From the NCBI RefSeq assembly GCF_002778275.1, contig NZ_NESG01000003.1:124001-188000 (forward strand): a DNA stretch of 64,000 bases. Reading direction: 5' to 3'. Under the pieces are notes generated by a model. It was not told where the DNA came from. It searched no databases and saw only the letters and a list, made by a program, of their open reading frames with translations. Position numbers and translations under genes: made by a program. The DNA is from Limnohabitans sp. G3-2 (lineage in GTDB: Bacteria > Pseudomonadota > Gammaproteobacteria > Burkholderiales > Burkholderiaceae_C). The first letter of the stretch is position 1, and each line of letters starts with the position of its first letter. Positions 23,144 through 31,441 of the stretch are shown here, piece after piece.

Positions 23144-24646
23144 ATGCAAACCAAGTCTCTTTACGCCGCCATCGACCTGGGGTCGAACAGTTTCCGGCTG
23201 GAGATAGGTCAGATGGATGCCGGTCAATTGCGGCGGGTGGAATACATCAAAGAAACCGTGCGGCAGGGCAATGGCTTGGATGCAGAGCGCAACCTGACCG
23301 AAGACGCCATGACGCGGGGCTGGGAGTGTTTGGCCCGCTTTGGCGAGCGGATTTCCGGGTTCAAACCCAACCAGGTGCGCGCAGTGGCCACCCAAACACT
23401 GCGCGAAGCACGCAACCGCGACGAGTTTTTGGCCAAGGCCAAACGCATGCTGGGCTTTCCCATCGAGGTGATTGCCGGACGCGAAGAAGCACGACTGATT
23501 TATTTGGGCGTCTCGCACTTGTTGCCTCAGTCCAATGAGCGTCGCTTGGTGGTGGACATTGGCGGTCGGTCGACCGAAATGATTTTGGGCCAGCATGAAC
23601 ACGCGACCACCTTGGAGTCTTACAGGGTGGGCAGCGTGGGGTGGTCCATGAAGTATTTCCAGGATGGTTTGTGGACAAGCGCCGCTTTCAAAGCCGCTGA
23701 GATTGCGGCCAAAGCGGTGTTGGACGAAGCCCAGTTGTTGTTCAACCGCCAGCATTGGGACAAGTGCTACGGCTCCTCTGGCACCGCAGGGGCCGTGTCC
23801 GATGTGTTGACCGCTGCAGGCTGGCAGGAAGGTTTGATCACACGGGAGGGTTTGGCCTGGCTGAAAGACCGTTTGCTCAAAGCACAAAAGCCCGACAACC
23901 TGCGCCTCGATGGCGTCAAAGAAGACCGCAAACCCGTCATTGGCGGTGGTTTGGCCGTTTTGCAAGCGGTGTTTGACTTGCTGCAAATTGACGAGATGCA
24001 CGTGGCACAAGGTGCGCTTCGCCACGGCGCCTTGTTTGACCTGATTGACCGCGAAGGCATGCACGATGTGCGCTCGTCCATGGTGGACGCTTTGGCGCAG
24101 CGCTTTGGCACAGACAAGTTGCAGGCTGAGCGCGTTTCGCGAACCGCCCAACACCTGCTGCAAACGCTGATTCCAGAAACCACGGTCACCCCCGCTGCAG
24201 AGCGTCAGCGGTATATGCAAAAGCTCCATTGGGCTTGCCAATTGCACGAAATTGGCATGCGCATATCGCACAGCGATTACCACAAGCACGGTGCCTACAT
24301 TTTGGACAACACCGACTTGCAAGGTTTCACCATGGACGAATTGCACCGCCTGAGCCAATTGGTCTTGGGGCACCGTGGCAAGCTGCGCAAACTGGAGTCC
24401 GAACTCGAGGACGCCAGCTTTGTGCTGCAACTCATGGCGCTGCGCATCGCGGTCATTTTGTGCCATGCCCGCCGCGATCCAGACCTGTCAGGCCTGAGCA
24501 TGGCGTGCGATCAGCATCGACGCACCACGCATTTGACCCTCCAGTCGGACTGGGCCGAACTGTGGCCGCAATCGGCGCACCTGCTGCGTGAAGAGAAAAA
24601 TGCCTGGTTCAAAACCGACTGGGGCTTGCAGGTTCAAACGGATTGA
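23144..24646 (+). CDS. ppx: Exopolyphosphatase (Ppx/GppA family)
   Basis: A 500-residue enzyme of the ASKHA fold. It has the phosphate-1 motif AAIDLGSNSFRLEI at the N-terminus, the phosphate-2 motif VVDIGGRSTEM and an HD-like C-terminal half (HEIGMRISHSDYHKHGAYIL). Ppx removes phosphates from polyphosphate ends; relatives hydrolyse pppGpp, and the sequence alone does not exclude that. ppk1 lies 1.1 kb away on the other strand, and both have Pho-box promoters. Confidence 0.9.
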   Translation: MQTKSLYAAIDLGSNSFRLEIGQMDAGQLRRVEYIKETVRQGNGLDAERNLTEDAMTRGWECLARFGERISGFKPNQVRAVATQTLREARNRDEFLAKAKRMLGFPIEVIAGREEARLIYLGVSHLLPQSNERRLVVDIGGRSTEMILGQHEHATTLESYRVGSVGWSMKYFQDGLWTSAAFKAAEIAAKAVLDEAQLLFNRQHWDKCYGSSGTAGAVSDVLTAAGWQEGLITREGLAWLKDRLLKAQKPDNLRLDGVKEDRKPVIGGGLAVLQAVFDLLQIDEMHVAQGALRHGALFDLIDREGMHDVRSSMVDALAQRFGTDKLQAERVSRTAQHLLQTLIPETTVTPAAERQRYMQKLHWACQLHEIGMRISHSDYHKHGAYILDNTDLQGFTMDELHRLSQLVLGHRGKLRKLESELEDASFVLQLMALRIAVILCHARRDPDLSGLSMACDQHRRTTHLTLQSDWAELWPQSAHLLREEKNAWFKTDWGLQVQTD

Positions 24647-24700
24647 AGGTCTGCGCGGCGGCGCCTGCGAAGGCTTGGTGGGTACTGGGGCACGGGGCAC

Positions 24701-24727
24701 TTGCCAAAAATGGTACAACTGTATAAA
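24701..24727 (+). promoter_or_regulatory. Possible sigma-70 promoter of the Lys/Ala/Pro-rich gene
   Basis: TTGCCA (24701-24706) and TATAAA (24722-24727) are separated by 15 bases. The spacing is short, so confidence is modest. Confidence 0.35.
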
Positions 24728-24759
24728 CTGTATGCACCGTTAATTTCGAGAGTTTTTTG

Positions 24760-25275
24760 ATGAACACCCCTACCCCCGCCAAAGCCAAGGTCGCCACAAC
24801 AACCCAAAAAGCAGCCCCACGCCAAGCCGCACCGCTCAAAGCCGCGAGCCCAGCCACGCCCAGCAAGGCCGTGCGCAAAGCTGCTCCCAAAGCTGCTCCC
24901 AAAGCTGCTCCCAAAGCTGCTCCCAAAGCTGCTCCCAAAGCAGCAGCACCCGCCAAAACCACTCAAGCGGCCACAGCACCTGCCACTGCGCCAGTCAAAG
25001 CAAAAACGGCTGCACCCAAGCCCTCCGCCAGCCCAGCCAAGCCTTTGAAAGACAAAAAAGTCAAAGTGGTGCGCGACAGTTTCACCATCCCCAAAAGTGA
25101 ACTTCTGCAAATCGGAGAGTCCAAAAAGCGTGCGCTGACCTTGGGCGTGGAGATCAAGAAGAGCGAATTGATCCGCGCAGGCTTGCAAGCGCTGACCAGC
25201 ATGAACGATGCCGCCTTCAAGAAAGCGCTGGCCAGCGTGCCCACCATCAAGACAGGGCGTCCTGCCAAGTCCTGA
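24760..25275 (+). CDS. Histone H1-like Lys/Ala/Pro-rich protein
   Basis: A 171-residue basic protein. Residues 1-95 are low complexity, rich in Ala, Pro and Lys, with five exact KAAP repeats, like the tails of bacterial histone H1-like or AlgP proteins. The C-terminal 70 residues are ordered: VRDSFTIPKSELLQIGESKKRALTLG then IKKSELIRAGLQAL, which may be a small DNA- or protein-binding helix pair. A role in nucleoid or polyphosphate binding is possible because of its position between ppx and ppk1, but that is inference. Confidence 0.7.
   Translation: MNTPTPAKAKVATTTQKAAPRQAAPLKAASPATPSKAVRKAAPKAAPKAAPKAAPKAAPKAAAPAKTTQAATAPATAPVKAKTAAPKPSASPAKPLKDKKVKVVRDSFTIPKSELLQIGESKKRALTLGVEIKKSELIRAGLQALTSMNDAAFKKALASVPTIKTGRPAKS
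24877..24936 (+). repeat. Five exact copies of a 12-bp tandem repeat
   Basis: AAAGCTGCTCCC occurs five times without a mismatch, encoding KAAP x5. Identical codons in every copy point to recent expansion by slippage. A degenerate sixth unit follows. Confidence 0.95.
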
Positions 25276-25278
25276 TAC

Positions 25279-25740
25279 TCAGAGGCGATCGGAGCAGAGC
25301 ACGGCCTGCAGCAATGTTTGGCCTTGCCCTTCCCGGTTTCGTCTGCGCACCCACCACACAGCCCCCTTGCGGATGCTGCAAGCGGGCTCTGACATGCCCA
25401 GCAGTTGGGCCATCACCGCCCCCAATGTGGGTTGATGGCCCACCACCAACACGGGGTATTTGGCATCCGGCCAACCGGCTGTTTCCAACACATCGGCCAC
25501 CGAAGCGCCGGGTGACAAAGCATCGCGCACTTTGTATTTGCGCCCCAATACCCGCACTGTTTGTTCGGCCCGCACCGCGGGACTGCTGAGCACGCGCGTG
25601 CCTTGCGGCAATTGGCTTTCCAGCCACACCGCCATGCGCTCAGCTTGCTTTTTGCCGCGCGGGGTCAAGACCCTGTTCATGTCATCCTCGCCGGGTTCCG
25701 CCTCGAAGGCTTCGGCATGTCGCCAAACAATCAGGTCCAT
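25279..25740 (-). CDS. sixA: SixA-type phosphohistidine phosphatase
   Basis: A 153-residue enzyme of the histidine phosphatase (RHG) superfamily. It opens with LIVWRHAEAF, the catalytic His motif, and has the second catalytic His in VVGHQPTLG. SixA removes phosphate from histidine in phosphotransfer proteins. It starts five bases after the ppk1 stop, so it is part of the ppk1 operon, an arrangement common in betaproteobacteria. Confidence 0.88.
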   Translation of the reverse strand: MDLIVWRHAEAFEAEPGEDDMNRVLTPRGKKQAERMAVWLESQLPQGTRVLSSPAVRAEQTVRVLGRKYKVRDALSPGASVADVLETAGWPDAKYPVLVVGHQPTLGAVMAQLLGMSEPACSIRKGAVWWVRRRNREGQGQTLLQAVLCSDRL

Positions 25741-25745
25741 GGTCT

Positions 25746-27830
25746 TCAGTCCTTGAGGGGGGCTGCACTGTAGCGTTGCATCAAAGCGTTTTGTGCGCCA
25801 TGGCCCGGACCGGTCAAATCCACGCGGTGGTACTGGCCGTCAGAGGCCAAGTCCCAAGCGTCACGGCGGTCGTGCAGGTAGGCGATCAAACATTCGTCGA
25901 TGATGCGCTGGCGCAGGGCAGGGTCATTCACCGGCCACGCCAACTCGATCCTGCGCGTCATGTTGCGGCTCATCCAGTCGGCACTCGACAGGTAGAGCGA
26001 TTCAGTTTGCCCCGCGCAAAAATAGAACACACGGGAGTGCTCTAAAAAGCGGCCGATGACCGAGCGCACGCGGATGTTCTCACTCAAGCCCGCCACACGG
26101 GCAGGCAGCATGCAAGCACCCCGCACAATCAAATCGATCTTGGCGCCTTGTTGGCCTGCCTTCAAAAGCGCTTCAATCAAAGGCACGTCGGTCAAGGCAT
26201 TCATCTTGATGACGATCCGACCGAGCAAGCCACGCGAGGCGGCATCACCCGCCGCTGCAATGCGCTCAACCATGTCCGCGTGCAAATGGAATGGGGCCAC
26301 CAGCAGGCGTTTCATTTTGGGCAAGCGGCTTTGGCTGGCCAAGTGGCTGAACAACTGGTCCATATCGGCCGTGATCAAGGGATCGGCCGTGAGGTAGCTG
26401 ATGTCGGTGTACAGCGAAGCCGTGCGGCGGTTGTAGTTGCCGGTTGACAAATGGCCGTACCGCTTGAGGGCGCGGCCCTCGCGACGGGTGATCAACAGCA
26501 TCTTGGCGTGGGTTTTGAGGCCCACAATCCCATACACCACCTGCACGCCAATCGATTCGAGCTTCTCTGCCCAATTGATGTTGGCCTCTTCGTCAAATCG
26601 GGCTTTGAGCTCCACCACAGCGGTGACTTCTTTGCCTCGGCGCACCGCTTCTCGGAGCAAATCCATCATGGTCGGATCACTGCCTGCACGGTAAATGGTT
26701 TGCTTGATGGCCAAGACGTTGGGGTCCATGACGGCTTCACGCAAAAAGGCCAGCACACCATCGAAGGTCTCAAAGGGCTGGTGAATCATCACATCGCCCG
26801 CTTTGAGGCGCGTGAAAATTGAACCGTGCTGCGGCAGCTGTGCCGGGAAGCTGGCTTTGTAGGGCGGAAAGAGCAACTCGGGGGCGTTGACCAAATCAAT
26901 CAGCTGCATCAACCGGACAAGATTGACGGGGCCGTTGACCTTGAACACTGACGATTCGGGCAGTTGGAATTCTTTGCGCAAAAATTCGGCCAATTTGGGC
27001 GCGCAGTTGGCCGAGACTTCCAAGCGAACCGCTTGACCGTAATTGCGGTGCTCCAAGCCTTGACGCAAAGCCATGCGCAAGTTGGCGATCTCGTCTTCGT
27101 CGACCGCCAAATCTGAATTGCGTGTGACCCGGAATTGAGAAAACTGACCCACTTCTCGCCCAGGGAACAACTCAGCGAGGTGGGCCCGAATGACACTGGA
27201 GAGCAGGACAAAAGCAGTTGTGCCATCGCAGACGCGTGCAGGCAATGGGATCAAGCGAGGCAAGACGCGAGGGACTTTGACAATGGCAATTTCGTTCGAG
27301 CGGCCAAAAGCGTCTTTGCCCGACAACTGCACAATGAAGTTCAAGGACTTGTTGGCCACCTGAGGAAAGGGGTGCGCAGGGTCCAGACCCACAGGCACCA
27401 GCAAGGGCTGGACCTCGCGCTGAAAGTAACTGCGGACCCATTGGCGCTGGGCAGCGCTGCGCTCGTTGTGCGACAGGATTCGGTAACCATTGCGCTGCAA
27501 GGTGGGCAGCAGTTCGTCGTTGTACAAGGCGTACTGCCGCGCAATCATGGCACTGGTTTTGTCTGCCAACGCAGACAAAGAAGCTTGGGTGTACGGGCCC
27601 GATTTGATGCCCTGCAAACTGCCCATCACATGGGGCTCTGCCCGCACTTCAAAAAACTCGTCCAAATTGGAGGACACAATGCACAAATAGCGCAAACGCT
27701 CGAGGACAGGCACTTCCGGACGGTGCGCCCAATCCAGCACACGTTCGTTGAATGCCAAGATGCTCAGATCCCGATCCAGCAGTGCGGCGTGGTTGTTTTC
27801 GGAGTTTGTCACGTGTGTTGAATGAGGCAT
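25746..27830 (-). CDS. ppk1: Polyphosphate kinase 1
   Basis: A 694-residue kinase that builds polyphosphate from ATP. It begins in LLDRDLSILAFNERVLDWA, includes SSNLDEFFEVR, the conserved FETFDGVLAFLREAV region, and the phospholipase D-like active sites THAKMLL (with the autophosphorylated His) and YLSSADWMSRN. The length is that of standard Ppk1. Its promoter carries a Pho box. SixA follows in the operon. Confidence 0.95.
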   Translation of the reverse strand: MPHSTHVTNSENNHAALLDRDLSILAFNERVLDWAHRPEVPVLERLRYLCIVSSNLDEFFEVRAEPHVMGSLQGIKSGPYTQASLSALADKTSAMIARQYALYNDELLPTLQRNGYRILSHNERSAAQRQWVRSYFQREVQPLLVPVGLDPAHPFPQVANKSLNFIVQLSGKDAFGRSNEIAIVKVPRVLPRLIPLPARVCDGTTAFVLLSSVIRAHLAELFPGREVGQFSQFRVTRNSDLAVDEDEIANLRMALRQGLEHRNYGQAVRLEVSANCAPKLAEFLRKEFQLPESSVFKVNGPVNLVRLMQLIDLVNAPELLFPPYKASFPAQLPQHGSIFTRLKAGDVMIHQPFETFDGVLAFLREAVMDPNVLAIKQTIYRAGSDPTMMDLLREAVRRGKEVTAVVELKARFDEEANINWAEKLESIGVQVVYGIVGLKTHAKMLLITRREGRALKRYGHLSTGNYNRRTASLYTDISYLTADPLITADMDQLFSHLASQSRLPKMKRLLVAPFHLHADMVERIAAAGDAASRGLLGRIVIKMNALTDVPLIEALLKAGQQGAKIDLIVRGACMLPARVAGLSENIRVRSVIGRFLEHSRVFYFCAGQTESLYLSSADWMSRNMTRRIELAWPVNDPALRQRIIDECLIAYLHDRRDAWDLASDGQYHRVDLTGPGHGAQNALMQRYSAAPLKD

Positions 27831-27857
27831 GGCTCAGTATGAATGAATTTGAAAATC

Positions 27858-27891
27858 ATTCTAAGAAAGCGTCATGTCAATTTGATGACAA
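27858..27891 (-). promoter_or_regulatory. PhoB box and -10 of ppk1
   Basis: On the minus strand TTGTCAT CAAA TTGACAT (27891-27874) is followed ten bases later by TAGAAT (27863-27858), five of six against TATAAT. With ppx this is the clearest Pho-type promoter here. Confidence 0.7.
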
Positions 27892-27900
27892 ATTTGTGAA

Positions 27901-28944
27901 TCAGCGCCCTGTCTGATTTGTCGAAATGGGAACCAGGTTTTTCACAAAGAGTTCGACCGTCTTGGGCCAACCAAACGCTTCGGCTCTTTGCCTGGCTTCA
28001 GACCGGCTCACCGCTTGACACCCCTCCACGGCCGCCCTCAGGTCTTCAGAGAGCACACCGCCCTGCACTTGGCCCTCAGACCCCCCCAAGACCTGCAGGG
28101 GACCATCGACCGGGTAGGCGGCCACCGGCGTGCCACACGCCATGGCTTCGAGCATGACCAAACCAAACGTTTCGTTGCGCGATGGAAACACGAACACATC
28201 GGCAGCCGCGTAGACCTTGGCCAACTTGTGACGAGGCAGCACACCCATCCACAACACCTTGGGGTAACGCGATTTGAGTTGCTCTTCCAAAGGCCCCACA
28301 CCACAAACAATCTGGGTGCCGGGCAACTTCAGGTCCAAATAGGCATCGATGTTTTTTTCGTAAGACACACGGCCCACATACAGGGCGTAAGGCCGCGCAT
28401 GGCCTTTCAGTTCCGGGATGTCCAAGGGTTGCGCGTGGTGTTCGAACAAACCCAGGTCGACGCCGTGCGTCCATGGCTTGAGAGCTTGAAAGCCTCGACT
28501 TTTCAGCATGTCGAGCACACCGTGTGTCGGCACCATCACCCCTGAGGACGGTCGATGGAAGTGTCGAAACAAGCCATACCCCACAAACAAGGGGACGCGA
28601 AGTGCGGCTTTCAAGATTTCAGGAAACTTGGTGTGAAAAGCCGTGGTGAATTTCCAACCCCTTTTCAGGCAATGCTTGCGGGCGGCCCAACCCAAGGGGC
28701 CTTCGGTGGCAATGTGGACCGCCTCCGGCTGCAAGGCATCGAGCATGGCTGCCAAGGCTTTGTAAGGGCGAACCGCCAGGTCTATGCCCGCATAGCCGGG
28801 GCATGGACGGTTTTTGAATTGCCCGGGATGCAACACACTGACCTGCACACCCATCGGGCCCAAAGCCTCCACCAGTTCATGCAGCGTGGTCACCACGCCA
28901 TTGATCTGCGGGTGCCAAGCGTCGGTGATCAGGGCCAACTTCAT
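27901..28944 (-). CDS. GT4-family glycosyltransferase, candidate lipid (diacylglycerol) glycosyltransferase
   Basis: A 347-residue GT-B glycosyltransferase of family GT4. The N-terminus (LALITDAWHPQINGVVTTLHEL) and the EX7E region FPSRNETFGLVMLEAMACGTP are typical. Similar enzymes include SqdX and Agt, which put a sugar on diacylglycerol. The position directly after a PlcP-like phosphoesterase (four-base overlap) matches the plcP-agt pair used by phosphate-starved bacteria to replace phospholipids with glycolipids. The substrate assignment is from context. Confidence 0.75.
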   Translation of the reverse strand: MKLALITDAWHPQINGVVTTLHELVEALGPMGVQVSVLHPGQFKNRPCPGYAGIDLAVRPYKALAAMLDALQPEAVHIATEGPLGWAARKHCLKRGWKFTTAFHTKFPEILKAALRVPLFVGYGLFRHFHRPSSGVMVPTHGVLDMLKSRGFQALKPWTHGVDLGLFEHHAQPLDIPELKGHARPYALYVGRVSYEKNIDAYLDLKLPGTQIVCGVGPLEEQLKSRYPKVLWMGVLPRHKLAKVYAAADVFVFPSRNETFGLVMLEAMACGTPVAAYPVDGPLQVLGGSEGQVQGGVLSEDLRAAVEGCQAVSRSEARQRAEAFGWPKTVELFVKNLVPISTNQTGR

Positions 28945-29858
28945 GCCGCCACCGCCTCCACGGCAGGCGCGCGGTTCACGACCACCGCCTGTGCGCCCCA
29001 ATAGACGATTTCCAGACGGCCATCCATGTGTTCAACCAAAGCGGTTCGACTTTCGACCCAATCGCCATCGTTGCAATACAAGGTGCCGTTCACATCCCTG
29101 ATTTCAGCATGGTGAATGTGTCCGCAGACCACGCCATCAAAGCCCCGGCGTTTGGCCTCTTGGGCCACGGCCACCTCAAAGTCGCTGATGAAATTCACCG
29201 CTTTTTTGACTTTCAACTTGAGGTAGGCCGACAAAGACCAGTATTCGAGCCCGATGCGCGCCCTGAAACTGTTCAGGTGCCGATTGAGCCGCAAGGTCAA
29301 CTCGTACAACCAATCGCCCACATAGGCCAACCACTTGGCGCACTGGATCACGCCATCAAAGTGGTCGCCATGCACCACCCAGAGTTTCATGCCCGTGGCG
29401 GTGATGTGGGTGGTGTCATGCTCGACCTCCACGCCTCCGAAAGCATGGCCGACAAAGTGCCGGGCAAACTCATCGTGGTTGCCCGGGACATAAATCACAC
29501 GGCAACCTTTGCGGGCGCGGCGCAACAATTTTTGCACCACATCGTTGTGGCTTTGCGGCCAAAACCAACGCCTGCGCAGCTGCCAGCCGTCCACGATGTC
29601 GCCCACCAAATACAGCACATCGCTCGGGTGGTGCTTCAAAAAATCCAGCAAAGCCTCGGCCTGAAACCCGGGCGTGCCGATGTGCAGGTCTGAAATAAAA
29701 ATGGCACGCAGCCTGGGCTGGCCAGGCGGCACATCGTCATCGTCGTGCGATGCGGGCTCCTGCCCGCTGGACAAAGATGCACCCAAAAATGCCTCGGGCA
29801 AACTGGCCAAAGGCGTTTTCAGCAGCATCTGCTGGGGTAAGGGGCTGAGCGAGGCCAT
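28941..29858 (-). CDS. Metallophosphoesterase, PlcP-like (LpxH-related)
   Basis: A 305-residue calcineurin-like enzyme with motifs FISDLHIG, VGDIVDGW, PGNHDEF, VVHGDHFD and VCGHIHHAE, the pattern of the group containing UDP-2,3-diacylglucosamine hydrolase and PlcP. PlcP splits phospholipids to diacylglycerol during phosphate starvation. The neighbours, olsB upstream (1-base overlap, TGATG) and a GT4 enzyme downstream, favour PlcP over lipid A synthesis. The start at 29858 follows from that coupling; longer frames have no support. Confidence 0.78.
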   Translation of the reverse strand: MASLSPLPQQMLLKTPLASLPEAFLGASLSSGQEPASHDDDDVPPGQPRLRAIFISDLHIGTPGFQAEALLDFLKHHPSDVLYLVGDIVDGWQLRRRWFWPQSHNDVVQKLLRRARKGCRVIYVPGNHDEFARHFVGHAFGGVEVEHDTTHITATGMKLWVVHGDHFDGVIQCAKWLAYVGDWLYELTLRLNRHLNSFRARIGLEYWSLSAYLKLKVKKAVNFISDFEVAVAQEAKRRGFDGVVCGHIHHAEIRDVNGTLYCNDGDWVESRTALVEHMDGRLEIVYWGAQAVVVNRAPAVEAVAA

Positions 29859-30703
29859 CAGGGCATGTCCGGGAAAAAATGCTTGCGGTAACGCGCGGGC
29901 AAATCTGCGGTTCTCATCATCATCGGCAAGTCGGCCGTGTTGAAGTCGGGATCCCAAGCGGGTGCACCCAGGACTTTGGCACCCAGTTTCAAATAGCCGC
30001 GAATCAGCGCGGGTGGGGCGATGGGCAGCTTGTGGTCCAAGGCCTCCACCGGCAGCGGCAAGCGGGGGCGCACATGGTATTGGATGTCTGCCAAATGGGT
30101 CTGGCGCAGTTGGTGCCAGATGCTGGCCGCCACGTCGCCACTGACGACACCGTTGTGCAGCATGGGAATGCTCGCGCAACCCATCATGGTGTCCAAACGG
30201 TTGCGGTCCATGAACTCGAACAAAGCACCCCAAAGGGCCATGACCACACCCCCGTGGCGGTGATCCCTGTGCACACAGCTTCGGCCCAACTCGACCATGC
30301 GCTTGCGCATGTCGCGCAAGCGTGTCAAGTCAAACTCTGTATCGCTGTAGGTGCTGCCCACCCGCTTGGCCTGGGCTGGGGTGAGCACGCGGTAGGTCCC
30401 GATCACTTGGCCCGTCTGCGCTTGCTTGACGAGCAAATGCTCACAGTAGTCGTCGAACAAGTCCACGTCATGACCTGGCACCAGGGTGGACAAACGGGCA
30501 CCCATTTCGGTACCGAACACTTCAAAGCGGAGTTTTTGTGCTTCGCGAACTTCGTCTTGGTGACGGGCCCAGGTCACGACCAGGGCTTTTTTGTCGGGTC
30601 GCGCCGAAAATTCAACGCCCGGGCTGAGCTGCCCGGATGAACCCATGGGCTGGGGCGCACTGGCTGGCGCAGATACGAATACAGGATGGGTCAACTCTTT
30701 CAC
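29858..30703 (-). CDS. olsB: Ornithine lipid N-acyltransferase OlsB-like (GNAT)
   Basis: A 281-residue acyltransferase. The core matches the OlsB/hemolysin-like GNAT group: QKLRFEVFGTEMGA, then VDLFDDYCEHLLV, GTYRVLTPAQA and VELGRSCVHRDHR. OlsB adds a 3-hydroxy fatty acid to ornithine to make lyso-ornithine lipid, a phosphorus-free membrane lipid. The partner OlsA is not visible here. It starts with GTG, preceded by AAGGAGG eight bases upstream, and leads the operon with the PlcP-like and GT4 genes. Confidence 0.8.
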   Translation of the reverse strand: MKELTHPVFVSAPASAPQPMGSSGQLSPGVEFSARPDKKALVVTWARHQDEVREAQKLRFEVFGTEMGARLSTLVPGHDVDLFDDYCEHLLVKQAQTGQVIGTYRVLTPAQAKRVGSTYSDTEFDLTRLRDMRKRMVELGRSCVHRDHRHGGVVMALWGALFEFMDRNRLDTMMGCASIPMLHNGVVSGDVAASIWHQLRQTHLADIQYHVRPRLPLPVEALDHKLPIAPPALIRGYLKLGAKVLGAPAWDPDFNTADLPMMMRTADLPARYRKHFFPDMP

Positions 30704-30818
30704 GCTCGGGCCTCCTTGGAATCCATGCGCTGATGGTCCCCAAAGGCAGTGACATGAAAAAGTCTTTTTCGTTAAATTTCCGTGACGGTGAAAAAGGCGA
30801 GAAGGCTTTCCACAGGCA

Positions 30819-31313
30819 TCAAAGCATCATGCTCAACTGGAACACCGAGTTGGGCGCTTTGGGCATGACCGGTGCAGGCAGCGGTTTCAAGCGGAACTGG
30901 CCGAGCATGGAGGACACGCGGGCGTCGCGGGGCATGAAGGGGATGGCCACATCGTCCAAAGTTTGGGAAGCCAGTGCCTGTTGCAGGTGGCGCTGAATGT
31001 CGGCCTCCAGGGCTTTCATCGGATGGGTGTCGTCGGGGTACACCTCATCAAAACTGTGCAGCACTTCAAAGTGTTTGACCACATCCCACAGTGTGATGTC
31101 TTCAGGGTTGCCGCGAATTTGGTAGCCGCCCCCAGGTCCACGGTGAGCCCGAATCAAACCGGCTTCGCGCAACTCTTTCAGGATGGACTCGGTGTAAGAA
31201 GAGGACAAACCCAGACCCGAGGCAATTTCCTCGGTGGTCACCGGCTCCACCGCCGAACGCGAAGTGATGAAAACCGCAATGTCGACGGCTTTGGCTGTTT
31301 TCTTCAAGATCAT
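30819..31313 (-). CDS. Rrf2-family regulator without cysteines
   Basis: A 164-residue winged-helix regulator. The helix-turn-helix is VTTEEIASGLGLSSSYTESILKELREAGLI, followed by the wing RGPGGGYQI typical of Rrf2. The protein contains no cysteine, so it cannot hold the Cys-ligated Fe-S cluster of IscR or NsrR. GAGGAG seven bases upstream fixes the start at 31313. It is divergent from the MerR-type gene, with an AT-rich 128-bp interval between. Confidence 0.85.
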   Translation of the reverse strand: MILKKTAKAVDIAVFITSRSAVEPVTTEEIASGLGLSSSYTESILKELREAGLIRAHRGPGGGYQIRGNPEDITLWDVVKHFEVLHSFDEVYPDDTHPMKALEADIQRHLQQALASQTLDDVAIPFMPRDARVSSMLGQFRLKPLPAPVMPKAPNSVFQLSMML

Positions 31314-31382
31314 GGGGTGCTCCTCTGTTGTGTGGCCATTGTATAACTTCACGCATTTAAATCCACTCAAAATGTAATTTAT

Positions 31383-31411
31383 TTGAATTTTTTCTGAATT
31401 TAATCTAAAAT
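31383..31411 (+). promoter_or_regulatory. Sigma-70-like promoter of the MerR/LitR-like gene
   Basis: TTGAAT (31383-31388) and TAAAAT (31406-31411) are separated by 17 bases. The surrounding 128-bp interval is strikingly AT-rich and must hold the operators for both divergent regulators. Confidence 0.6.
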
Positions 31412-31441
31412 ATCTACTCAATACATAAACAAAACTCCCAC

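Noticed and set aside
24877-24936. Tandem repeat as a CRISPR array
   Set aside because: Units are 12 bp with no spacers and encode KAAP in frame.
30749-30788. Possible Pho box before olsB
   Set aside because: Two single half-sites (GTGACAT and GTGACGG on the plus strand) are 33 bp apart, with no partner at 11 bp; not enough for a box.
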